Positions 37,747 through 45,099 of a stretch of DNA of 48,715 bases are shown here, one piece after another. A program made the translations under genes and the position numbers. Origin of the DNA: Hymenobacter terrestris (lineage in GTDB: Bacteria > Bacteroidota > Bacteroidia > Cytophagales > Hymenobacteraceae); assembly GCF_013377905.1 (NCBI RefSeq), contig NZ_JABKAV010000025.1, positions 1 to 48,715 of the forward strand, given 5' to 3'. How positions within the stretch are numbered: the first letter of the stretch is position 1; each line of letters begins with the position of its first letter. Below the pieces are notes generated by a model. The model was not told the origin of the DNA. It searched no databases and saw only the letters and a list, made by a program, of their open reading frames with translations.

Positions 37747-38499
37747 TTACTCGCCCCGGGCCTCCACGTCGGCGAAAATTCGGCCGCAGTGCTCGCACAC
37801 GATGATTTTCTTGTGCGAGATGATGTCGGCCTGGCGTTGCGGGGGAACCGTGTTGAAGCAGCCGCCGCAGGCGTCGCGCTTCACCTCTACCACGGCCAAA
37901 CCGTTGCGCACATTGCCGCGGATGCGGGTGTAGGCGGTCAGCAGGCGGTCCTCGATGGGCTTTAGGGCTTTGTTGCGCTGGTCCATGAGCTTCTTCTCGT
38001 CGGCCTCACTCTCGCCCACGATGGTTTCCAGCTCGCTCTTCTTGTTGTCGAGGTCCTTCTTGCGCTCAATCAGGCGCTGCTTGGTGCCGCTGATGTCGTT
38101 GTTCTTCTGCTCAATTTGGTACTGCGCTTCCTTGGTCTTCTTCTCCGCAATCTGGATTTCCAGCTTCTGGAGTTCGATTTCCTTGGCTACCGCCTCATAC
38201 TCGCGGTTGTTGCGCACGTTCTGCTGCTGCTCCTCGTAACGCTTGATCAGGCCGTCGGCATCCTTAGCGGCCTGCTTGCGCTGCTTGATCTGGTCGTTGA
38301 GGCCCGAAATTTCTTCATCGAACTTGCCAACGCGCACTTCGTAGCCGGCAATTTCGTCCTCCAAGTCCTGTACTTCCTCGGGCAAGTCGCCGCGTACGCG
38401 CCGAATTTCGTCCAGTTGCGAGTCAATTTGCTGCAGGTGCAACAGGGCTTCCAGTTTGCTGGCAACGGTAACTTCCGCGGCGGCTGGGTTAGAAATCAT
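37747..38499 (-). CDS. coiled-coil protein with C4 zinc ribbon
   Basis: A protein of 250 residues. Residues about 15-190 form a long coiled-coil hairpin (LHLQQIDSQLDEIRRVRGDL and later heptads). The C-terminus is a zinc ribbon with CGGC and CEHC pairs. The layout matches the CT398/FlgZ-type family, whose members in Chlamydia and Helicobacter bind the sigma-54 factor RpoN. Whether the Bacteroidota protein does so is not known to me. Its start overlaps the end of the Nif3-family gene by 11 bases, so the two are translated together. Confidence 0.88.
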   Translation of the reverse strand: MISNPAAAEVTVASKLEALLHLQQIDSQLDEIRRVRGDLPEEVQDLEDEIAGYEVRVGKFDEEISGLNDQIKQRKQAAKDADGLIKRYEEQQQNVRNNREYEAVAKEIELQKLEIQIAEKKTKEAQYQIEQKNNDISGTKQRLIERKKDLDNKKSELETIVGESEADEKKLMDQRNKALKPIEDRLLTAYTRIRGNVRNGLAVVEVKRDACGGCFNTVPPQRQADIISHKKIIVCEHCGRIFADVEARGE

Positions 38500-39589
38500 A
38501 TCGGACGGGGTTGGTTAGGGTCTGGGCAATTAAGACCGCAAAATTACTTCCAAAGTTGGCAGCAAGCAAATCCTGGAATATTTCGCCCGTAAACTGCTCG
38601 CTCTCGAAGTGGCCCACATCACAGAGCATCAACTGCCCTTCAGCCCCGAAATACTCGTGGTATTTCAGGTCGCCGGTCACGTAGGCGTCGGCCCCGGCGG
38701 CGCGGGCATTACCGATGAGGAAGGAGCCTGCGCCGCCACACAGGGCCACCTTTTTAATAGGCCGCTCGAAGTCGGTGTACTTCACCACCGGCACGCCCAG
38801 CGCCGTGCGCAGCCGCTGCCGAAACTCGGCAGGGCTCAGCGCCTCGGGTAGCTCGCCTACAAAGCCGGAGCCCACCTCCTGATGGCTGTTTTCTAGCTTG
38901 ATGATTTCGTAGGCCACTTCTTCATACGGGTGAGCGGCCCGCAGCGCGGCCAATGCCGACCGTTGCAGGTGCAGTGGCAATAGCACTTCCACGCGGTCCT
39001 CGCGGGTGGTTTCGGGCTGGCCGGGCGTGCCCTGGAACGGGCTGGTGCCGGCCCCCGGCGTGAACGTGCCGGTGCCTTCGGAGCGGAAGCTACACTCAGA
39101 ATACTGCCCCACCTGGCCCGCGCCAGCCGCATAAAGTGCCGCCAGCACCGCCGCGGTGTGCGTGGCTGGCACGTAGGTTATCAGCTTAGCCAGCAGGCCC
39201 GGCTTGGTGTCGAGAATACGGCCGTTTTCCAGCCCCAGCTTATCGGCCAGTTTGCGGTTGACGCCGTGAGCCACGTTGTCGAGGTTGGTGTGGGCAGCGT
39301 ACAGCGCCACATCATTCTTTATTGCTTTAAGCAGTGTCTGCTCTACCTCGTTGGCCCCGGTCAGGCGCTTAAGGGGCTTGAAGATGAGCGGATGGTGGGC
39401 CACCACCACGTTGCAGCCGCGCCGAACGGCTTCATCCACCACGGCCGGGGTGCAGTCGAGTGCGATAAGCACGCCCCGCACTTCCAGCTGCGGGTCGCCG
39501 CACTGTAGGCCGGCGTTGTCGTAGCTTTCCTGGTAAGCCAGCGGGGCAGCGGCTTCCAGCACGCGCATAAGGTCGAAAAGTTGAGGCAT
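38489..39589 (-). CDS. Nif3/DUF34-family dinuclear metal-binding protein
   Basis: A protein of 366 residues, the long form with a PII-like insert between the two halves. Metal ligands are in VVVAHHPLIFKPLK, AAHTNLDNVAHGVN and near the end CDVGHFESEQF. Start MPQLFDLMRVLEAAAPLAYQ and NAGLQCGD are typical. The family forms hexamers with a two-metal site; it has been linked to GTP cyclohydrolase-like or metal-related functions, but the true role is unsettled. It overlaps the zinc-ribbon gene. An inverted repeat lies just upstream, from 39614. Confidence 0.92.
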   Translation of the reverse strand: MPQLFDLMRVLEAAAPLAYQESYDNAGLQCGDPQLEVRGVLIALDCTPAVVDEAVRRGCNVVVAHHPLIFKPLKRLTGANEVEQTLLKAIKNDVALYAAHTNLDNVAHGVNRKLADKLGLENGRILDTKPGLLAKLITYVPATHTAAVLAALYAAGAGQVGQYSECSFRSEGTGTFTPGAGTSPFQGTPGQPETTREDRVEVLLPLHLQRSALAALRAAHPYEEVAYEIIKLENSHQEVGSGFVGELPEALSPAEFRQRLRTALGVPVVKYTDFERPIKKVALCGGAGSFLIGNARAAGADAYVTGDLKYHEYFGAEGQLMLCDVGHFESEQFTGEIFQDLLAANFGSNFAVLIAQTLTNPVRYDF

Positions 39590-39613
39590 TATTGTGAGTT
39601 AAATAGAGCGATA

Positions 39614-39704
39614 TAGAGATGCAATACCTTGCGTCTCGTCGTTGAACGGTGATATAAAAACGGTCAATGTCAGCAACGACAAGGCGCAAGATATTGCGTC
39701 TCTA
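39614..39704. repeat. inverted repeat of the GAGACGCAATATCTTGCGTCTC type
   Basis: A 91-bp element between TAGAGAT (39614-39620) and TCTCTA (39699-39704). Its arms contain GCAATACCTTGCGTCTCGTCGTTG and the matching inverse. Similar repeats are abundant in Hymenobacter-like and other genomes. Its right edge forms the stop codon of the DNA-glycosylase gene, and it occupies the upstream region of the Nif3-family gene. Confidence 0.75.
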
Positions 39705-40382
39705 CATCAGTCCGGCGGCTTGAGAGAGGACTTCCACGTAGCGGGCCACGTTTTCGGGCAGGTGGCGGCGCTGGTACTGCATGAGGTAGCGCGGGTGGTC
39801 GAGGACGTAGATCTGCTCAAATAGGCCCAACTCATCGTTGAGACGGTGGAAGAACTTCGCGTTACGCCGGCCCAGGCACACAGCTGTCGGCCGGGCCACG
39901 CCTACTTCCGCTACCAGCTGCCGCAGATTTGTCTGGATGTCGGGCCAGAGGGCGGCGGTGAGGGCCGGTGCGTCGTAGAAATTGTAGTTGCGGCCGTCGC
40001 GCAGCAGCACCAGCGGGTACAGCGAGCCGACGTAGAACTGCCGGTAGAACGGTTCCGGACCGCCCCAGGCCTCTACTACGGCCTGCATAAACTCGCTCGA
40101 AGGCTCGCGGCGCATCGGCAGCGTGTGCGCTATTCCCCAGGCCGTGAGGGCTGGCCCGTCGGTGAAGGCCACGCCGCTGCGGCCGTTGCCCAGCCGGCCG
40201 GGGTTGATGCCCAGCACCGCCACCCTAGGCTGGTCGCCGGTATAATAGCGGCGGGCAAACTCAGTGAACAGCGCCCGCGGCTCCGGCTCCTGGTAGGGGC
40301 TGTACGCCGTTACGCCATCGGGCAGGGGCGGAGGCAGTGGGAAATCGGTGAGGGACTGGAGCAGGCGGTCGGCAAAGGGCAT
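39702..40382 (-). CDS. SMUG2-type uracil-DNA glycosylase family protein
   Basis: A protein of 226 residues from ATG 40382 (MPFADRLLQSLTDFPLP). It shows the uracil-DNA-glycosylase fold with LGINPGRLGNGRSGVAFTD at the base pocket, YNFYDAPAL in the middle, and LDHPRYLMQYQRRH at the C-terminal active-site loop, as in the SMUG2/DUF4918 group. It would remove deaminated bases from DNA in the cytoplasm. The last codons run straight into the inverted repeat: the TAG stop (39702-39704) is the end of that element, so the original C-terminus may have been different. Confidence 0.88.
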   Translation of the reverse strand: MPFADRLLQSLTDFPLPPPLPDGVTAYSPYQEPEPRALFTEFARRYYTGDQPRVAVLGINPGRLGNGRSGVAFTDGPALTAWGIAHTLPMRREPSSEFMQAVVEAWGGPEPFYRQFYVGSLYPLVLLRDGRNYNFYDAPALTAALWPDIQTNLRQLVAEVGVARPTAVCLGRRNAKFFHRLNDELGLFEQIYVLDHPRYLMQYQRRHLPENVARYVEVLSQAAGLM

Positions 40383-40458
40383 CGGGGCGGGCTGGGGGCT
40401 GGTACGGTGGGGGAGGGCGCGTAGTAATGTCAGCAATAGAACTACGGCCCCGGCCAAG

Positions 40459-40491
40459 CAAAGGTGGGTTTCTTATATAAAACTGCTGCAA
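40459..40491 (-). promoter_or_regulatory. promoter of the SMUG2-type gene
   Basis: On the minus strand TTG (40489-40491), 22 bases, then CACCTTTG (40459-40466), one mismatch to TAnnTTTG. It predicts a leader of about 70 bases. Confidence 0.5.
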
Positions 40492-40506
40492 CCCGCCCCA
40501 ACCCGC

Positions 40507-40514
40507 TACTTTTG
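40507..40514 (+). promoter_or_regulatory. -7 box of lpxK
   Basis: TACTTTTG on the plus strand, divergent from the glycosylase promoter. The frame open from GTG 40464 crosses this box, so the lpxK start must lie further down. Confidence 0.6.
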
Positions 40515-40589
40515 CGGCGGCCGGAGTCCTTGTTGCATCCATTGCATCGTCCGGGGCTGCCTCTCCGCGCCGGCTTCTACTTCTTCTTT

Positions 40590-41666
40590 TTGACTTCCTT
40601 CCCGACCATCCTGCTGCTCCCGTTTAGCTGGCTCTACGCGGCCGTGCTGGCAGCGCGCAACTGGCTCTACGACCGGGGCTGGAAGGAGAGCACGGCCTTT
40701 GATGAGGTGCCGGTGCTGAGCGTGGGCAATCTGCGGGTGGGCGGCACCGGCAAAACGCCCCACGTGGCCTGGCTGGTGGCCTGGCTGCAAGCCCGCGGCC
40801 AGCACCCCGCCCTGCTCAGCCGCGGCTACGGCCGCCGCACCCGCGGCTACCGGCTCGCCACGGCCGCCGATTCGGCCGCTACGGTGGGCGATGAGCCATG
40901 GCAGCAGTTCGGACAGTTTGGCGAGGCCGTGCCGGTGGCGGTGAGCGAAGACCGGGTGGCCGGCATCCGGCAGCTGCTGTCCGAAGTGCCTGCCGTTACG
41001 GCCGTGGTGCTCGATGACGCCTACCAGCACCGCCGGGTGCGGCCGGCATTGAACATCCTGCTCACTGAGCAGCAGCGGCCGTTTTATGCCGACCAAGTGC
41101 TGCCGGCCGGCCGCCTGCGAGAGAGCCGGGCCGGGGCCGCCCGCGCCGATGCCGTTATCATCACCAAATGCGCCCCCGACCTGAGTGTGGCGGCCCGCGC
41201 CGCCATTACCGCGCAGGTGCGCCGCTACGCCCGGCCCGAGGTGCCGGTACTGTTTTCAGCCTACGATTATGGTCCGCCGATGCCCGTGCCGGGTACGGCG
41301 GCCGGGCGGGTAAGTGGGCCGGCAAGTGGGAGTGAGGTGCTGCTGCTGACCGGCATTGCCCAGCCCGGCCCGCTGCTGACGCACCTGGCGGCGGCGGGCT
41401 ACCGTGTAGCCCATCACGCCCGCTTCGCCGACCACCATGATTTCACACCCGCCGAAATTGCGACTCTGGCTGCGCAATGCCAGCTCGGCCAGTGCGTTCT
41501 GACAACCCAGAAGGATGCGGCCCGCCTGCAGGAGTCCGCGCTGGCGGCAAGTGTGGCCGATTTGCCCGTATTTTACATTCCGATTACCGTCCGGTTCCTG
41601 GCCGATGGGGAGGCCCGGCTGGTCGCCCTGCTCGCCCCGTACTTTCCGCTTCCCGCCGTTGGCTGA
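40590..41666 (+). CDS. lpxK: tetraacyldisaccharide 4'-kinase
   Basis: A protein of about 358 residues. LpxK phosphorylates the 4' position of the lipid A precursor at the inner membrane. An N-terminal membrane helix (TILLLPFSWLYAAVLAARN) is followed by the P-loop GNLRVGGTGKTPHV and SRGYGRR. The second half has VVLDDAYQHRRV, LPAGRLRESRAGAARADAVI and TTQKDAARL. No ATG is available. TTG 40590 (MTSFPTILLLP) gives the usual length; TTG 40530 or 40533 would add a short leader. The porin gene overlaps its 3' end. Confidence 0.93.
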   Translation: MTSFPTILLLPFSWLYAAVLAARNWLYDRGWKESTAFDEVPVLSVGNLRVGGTGKTPHVAWLVAWLQARGQHPALLSRGYGRRTRGYRLATAADSAATVGDEPWQQFGQFGEAVPVAVSEDRVAGIRQLLSEVPAVTAVVLDDAYQHRRVRPALNILLTEQQRPFYADQVLPAGRLRESRAGAARADAVIITKCAPDLSVAARAAITAQVRRYARPEVPVLFSAYDYGPPMPVPGTAAGRVSGPASGSEVLLLTGIAQPGPLLTHLAAAGYRVAHHARFADHHDFTPAEIATLAAQCQLGQCVLTTQKDAARLQESALAASVADLPVFYIPITVRFLADGEARLVALLAPYFPLPAVG

Positions 41667-43653
41667 TTTCCCGTTGCTCTTCTTCCGTACCTCCTCGCTG
41701 CGCCTGCTGCTGCTGGCCGGCCTGCTGGGGCTGGGCCTGTTGCTCCCCTGGGCTGGCCACGCCCAGATCCTCGACGACTCGACCCGCAACAACTACGGGG
41801 CGCGCACCACCTTTATATTGAAAGAGCGCGACCTGCTGCGGGCCGACACCGTGGGCCGCATGATCGACTCGACGCTTACGCGCCTGCCCCAGCAGCGCTA
41901 CTGGACCCACGACACCACGTTTCAGCAGACGCTGGGCCTCTTTGGTTCGGCTTCGCGGCCGCTGCTCTGGGAGGCCAACCGCCAGCTGGGCGCCCGCCTG
42001 GGCCGCACCGTGTTCGACCAGTACGCCCGCGGCCCCGAAGACGTGAACTACTACGATACGAAGTCGCCCTACACGTTTTTTCGCTTTTTCCAGGGCAACC
42101 CCTACGAGCAGGTATTCGAGCTGGGCTACGCCCGCAGCCTCAAGAAGCGCTTTAATGCGGGCTTCAACTACGAGCGGTTTGGAGCCAACAAGGCCATTGC
42201 CGTCAGCAACACCAAAACCGGCCAGGTCGAGCATAACAATTTCGTGTTTTTTGCCCGCTATCAGTCGCTTAACAACCGCTACCAGGCCATGGGCCACTTC
42301 GCCACGGCCCGGCACGAGGTGGCGGAGCAGGGCGGCATCCAACCACTAGCCAACGATACGCTTGAAGATGGCCGGACTGACCTGCGCCTGCTGTTTGATT
42401 ACCAGCGGGAGGTAGTGAATCTGACCAATGCCAAAAACCGCGACTCCCGCGACCGGGTGCGGCTGCTGCACAGCTATCAGCTGCTGGGCCGGGGCCTCAC
42501 GGCGTATCACCTCTTCAACTTCAGCCGGCAGCTTACTCGATACACCGACGAACAGCCGGCACCCGGCGGCGTGCGCAACCCGTTCTACCCAATAAACCGG
42601 CTGAGCTCGGCCGCCACCGACGACCGGGCCGAGTTTCGGCAGTTCGAAAATACGGTAGGCGTGATGGGGCAGAGCCAGCTGGTAAACTACCGACTATACG
42701 GCCGCTACCGTACGTATTCGCTCGAAACGCGCTCGGCCTACGAGGCACCGCCGGTGGTGCGGGAAGCGCTGCCGACGGTGGAAGGCCCCAGCCAGCTGTT
42801 TGCGGGCGGCATGGCGGCGTTCCAGTATCGGCAGTTCGCCATCGAAACGGCCGGCGAGGTGAAGCCAGATCTGAAAGACGCAACGCAGACTGAATATTGG
42901 CTTAGCGGTCGGGCCCGACTGGGCTTTTTGAGCGGCGAGGTATTGCTGACCAGCGTCGCCCCCACGCTCACGGAGCAGCAGTTTTCGGGCAACCACTTTG
43001 CCTGGGATACCGACTTTGAAAACGTGCAGGTGCAGCAGCTGCGGGTGCGCGCTGCCCGGCAGCTGGGCCGGCATTTCGTGGAAGCCGTGGGCACGCTGGC
43101 CAATGTCAGCAACTACATCTACTACTCCGTCGACCCGATTTCCGAGACGGACCAGATACACATGGATGGCCCCCGGCAGGCCAGCGGTGATGCGGGCAAC
43201 TTTCAGCTCACTAGCCTGATGGGGCACTATCGGGGTAGTGTGGGTCACTTGTTTTTTGAAACGCAGGCGACTCTTACACTTGGTGCCGGTTCCGACAATC
43301 CGGCGTTGCGAATTCCGGCCGTGGTGGGGGAGGCGCGGGTGTACTACCAGGGCTACCTGTTCAAAAAAGCATTGTTCGGGCAGGTGGGCGTGCAGAGCTA
43401 CTATCAGTCGCGCTGGAAGGCCTACGACTACAGCCCCAGCACCCAGCAGTTCTTCGTGCAGGACCATTTCACCATCCGCAGCGTGCCGGTGGCCGACGTG
43501 TTCCTGAGTGCCGACATCAAAACGGTGGGCGTGTTCCTGAAAATGGCCTACATTAATCAGTTTCTGCCCCAAAACGGCTACTTCACGGCGCCCTACTACG
43601 CCGCCTTGCCCCGCCGCCTCCAGTTTGGCCTGCGCTGGCAGTTCTTCAATTAG
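41659..43653 (+). CDS. putative outer-membrane porin
   Basis: A protein of about 664 residues. A signal peptide (SSLRLLLLAGLLGLGLLLPW, cleavage after GHA) leads to a mature chain of alternating beta strands with many Tyr/Phe/Arg and a C-terminal RLQFGLRWQFFN. The pattern matches the Bacteroidota 'putative porin' family (Porin_10 type). It sits in the outer membrane; the solute is unknown. The best start is TTG 41659, which overlaps the lpxK stop, or TTG 41674. An ATG at 41515 would put 48 residues of unrelated basic sequence before the signal peptide. The overlap suggests coupling with lipid A synthesis. Confidence 0.85.
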   Translation: MADFPLLFFRTSSLRLLLLAGLLGLGLLLPWAGHAQILDDSTRNNYGARTTFILKERDLLRADTVGRMIDSTLTRLPQQRYWTHDTTFQQTLGLFGSASRPLLWEANRQLGARLGRTVFDQYARGPEDVNYYDTKSPYTFFRFFQGNPYEQVFELGYARSLKKRFNAGFNYERFGANKAIAVSNTKTGQVEHNNFVFFARYQSLNNRYQAMGHFATARHEVAEQGGIQPLANDTLEDGRTDLRLLFDYQREVVNLTNAKNRDSRDRVRLLHSYQLLGRGLTAYHLFNFSRQLTRYTDEQPAPGGVRNPFYPINRLSSAATDDRAEFRQFENTVGVMGQSQLVNYRLYGRYRTYSLETRSAYEAPPVVREALPTVEGPSQLFAGGMAAFQYRQFAIETAGEVKPDLKDATQTEYWLSGRARLGFLSGEVLLTSVAPTLTEQQFSGNHFAWDTDFENVQVQQLRVRAARQLGRHFVEAVGTLANVSNYIYYSVDPISETDQIHMDGPRQASGDAGNFQLTSLMGHYRGSVGHLFFETQATLTLGAGSDNPALRIPAVVGEARVYYQGYLFKKALFGQVGVQSYYQSRWKAYDYSPSTQQFFVQDHFTIRSVPVADVFLSADIKTVGVFLKMAYINQFLPQNGYFTAPYYAALPRRLQFGLRWQFFN

Positions 43654-43709
43654 GGCTGAACAAAGCCTTGTTATCCTGACTAAGGCTCCCCTTCGTCCCA
43701 CCAGCACCT

Positions 43710-44306
43710 ATGAAAGAGAAAACCATCCTCAAGCTCAAGCTCAACACCGACCCGCGGTGGGTGGACATTGCCAGCAAAAACCTCGAAGATATTCTGGTCG
43801 ACCACGCGTACTGCGAGCAGAAGGCGGCCAGCACCGGCATTTCGCTCATCCTCAAATACCCCGAGAAAACCCGGCTGGTAGAGGAACTCACGGCGCTGGT
43901 AGCCGAGGAGTGGGAGCACTTTGGCCGCGTGATGCAGGAGCTGCGCCAGCGCGGCTTCGCGCTGGGCCGCCCGCGCCGCGATGAGTACGTGGTGGCGCTA
44001 TTGGCCCACGTGCGCAAGGGTGGCCCCCGCGAGCGGCAGCTCATGGACCAGTTGCTGGTGAGTGCGCTCATTGAGGCCCGCAGCTGCGAGCGGTTCAAAC
44101 TGCTCTGGAAACACATTCCCGACCCCGGCCTGAGCCAGTTCTACTACGAGCTGATGGCCTCCGAAGCCGGCCACTTTGTGAGCTACGTGGAGCTGGCCAA
44201 GGAATACGCCGATCCGCAGGAGGTGGACGTGCGCTTCCAGGAACTGCTTCGTATCGAAGGCGACATTGTTACCAGCCTGCCCGTCCGCGACGACCGGATG
44301 CATTGA
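43710..44306 (+). CDS. miaE: tRNA-(2-methylthio-N6-dimethylallyladenosine) hydroxylase
   Basis: A protein of 198 residues, usual length. MiaE is a di-iron, ferritin-like monooxygenase that hydroxylates the isopentenyl side chain of ms2i6A37. Carboxylate and histidine ligands are visible in DHAYCEQKAAS, EEWEHFGRVM, SALIEARSCERF and ASEAGHF. It needs the product of MiaB, which is encoded in the same window. It lies 56 bases after the porin gene and might be co-transcribed. An 11-bp inverted repeat follows. Confidence 0.94.
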   Translation: MKEKTILKLKLNTDPRWVDIASKNLEDILVDHAYCEQKAASTGISLILKYPEKTRLVEELTALVAEEWEHFGRVMQELRQRGFALGRPRRDEYVVALLAHVRKGGPRERQLMDQLLVSALIEARSCERFKLLWKHIPDPGLSQFYYELMASEAGHFVSYVELAKEYADPQEVDVRFQELLRIEGDIVTSLPVRDDRMH

Positions 44307-44334
44307 GTTGTTTGCGGGTTGTTAGTCGTTAATG

Positions 44335-44369
44335 TCAGCTGCTGGCTGCCACTGACAACCAGCAGCTGA
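44335..44369. repeat. 11-bp inverted repeat after miaE
   Basis: TCAGCTGCTGG (44335-44345) and its exact inverse (44359-44369) around 13 bases, 28 bases after the miaE stop. No T-run follows, so it is a weak terminator candidate. Confidence 0.5.
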
Positions 44370-44411
44370 TCATAGATTATCCTAGCCAAAAATACGGTTG
44401 GATTAAAAAAC

Positions 44412-44442
44412 TTGCCTTCTGTTTAGGGTCTTCGTAGCTTAG
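44412..44442 (+). promoter_or_regulatory. possible promoter of the small secreted protein gene
   Basis: TTG (44412-44414), 20 bases, then TAGCTTAG (44435-44442), one mismatch to TAnnTTTG. The ATG is 42 bases further. Confidence 0.5.
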
Positions 44443-44484
44443 GCCCCAACCATTTAGCTAGTTTGCTGCTCTGCCCAATTTCTT

Positions 44485-44952
44485 ATGAAGAATCTGCTAT
44501 TCTTTGCGTTGCTACTAGCGTTACCCTTCACCGGCCGGGCACAAGCTGCTGCCGGCTCTCAGCTTAACTTCTGCGGCGTCAACCTGCCCCTGGAAAATGG
44601 CTATACGGCAGTTTCAAGCTCTGAAGTAACCGGCCCGGCCTACCAACTGGCGTGGGTGTACCTCGATTACAGAGAGATGCGTACTTACCCGCCCGAGCAT
44701 GTGCGGGTGGCGAAGAAAAAGCAGAAAAATGTGGAGGTAACCCCTTTCACCTGCACGCTGCTCGACGGCCCGCCGGCCCAGGGCACGCGCCTGGCGTACG
44801 CCACCGAAACAGGCGGTATGGCTTACCAGTACATCGTGTTCGGCATAGCCAAAGGCCAGCCCGTACTGATCGACCTTACACTGCCCCTCGACCCCGAAAA
44901 AACCGCTGACCTGCCCGCCCTCGTGCAGCAGTTTATGCGGCTGGAGAAGTAA
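44485..44952 (+). CDS. small secreted protein, unknown function
   Basis: A protein of 155 residues with a signal peptide (MKNLLFFALLLALPFTGRAQ). The mature part contains two cysteines (LNFCGVNLPL, TPFTCTLLD) that may form a disulfide, and a basic stretch KKKQKN. No family is recognised. It resembles small periplasmic proteins of about 130 residues found as single genes in this phylum. It is convergent with the 'asparagine synthetase B'-like gene across a strong hairpin. Confidence 0.7.
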   Translation: MKNLLFFALLLALPFTGRAQAAAGSQLNFCGVNLPLENGYTAVSSSEVTGPAYQLAWVYLDYREMRTYPPEHVRVAKKKQKNVEVTPFTCTLLDGPPAQGTRLAYATETGGMAYQYIVFGIAKGQPVLIDLTLPLDPEKTADLPALVQQFMRLEK

Positions 44953-45006
44953 GCAGGCCGTTGCTCCCTGATTCCGGGGAAACAGCGCCTCGTTAAGGTT
45001 TCAGCA

Positions 45007-45062
45007 CCCGGATAATGCAAAGGGGCACGGACTGAAGTCCGTGCCCCTTTGCATTATCCGGG
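45007..45062. terminator. 56-bp perfect hairpin, bidirectional terminator
   Basis: Arms 45007-45033 and 45036-45062 (27 bp each) are perfect inverses around a 2-base turn, between two convergent genes. There is no long T-run, so function as a terminator is inferred from position and stem strength. Confidence 0.8.
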
Positions 45063-45099
45063 TATTCCTGTATCGTTTCTCACCTCTCACTGGTGAGTA

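Noticed and set aside
42694..43707. 337-codon open frame opposite the porin gene
   Set aside because: The plus strand has a signal peptide and beta-barrel pattern ending in an aromatic residue; the minus frame has no such order.
45007..45062. Insertion-sequence end
   Set aside because: A single perfect hairpin exactly between convergent genes is better explained as a terminator.
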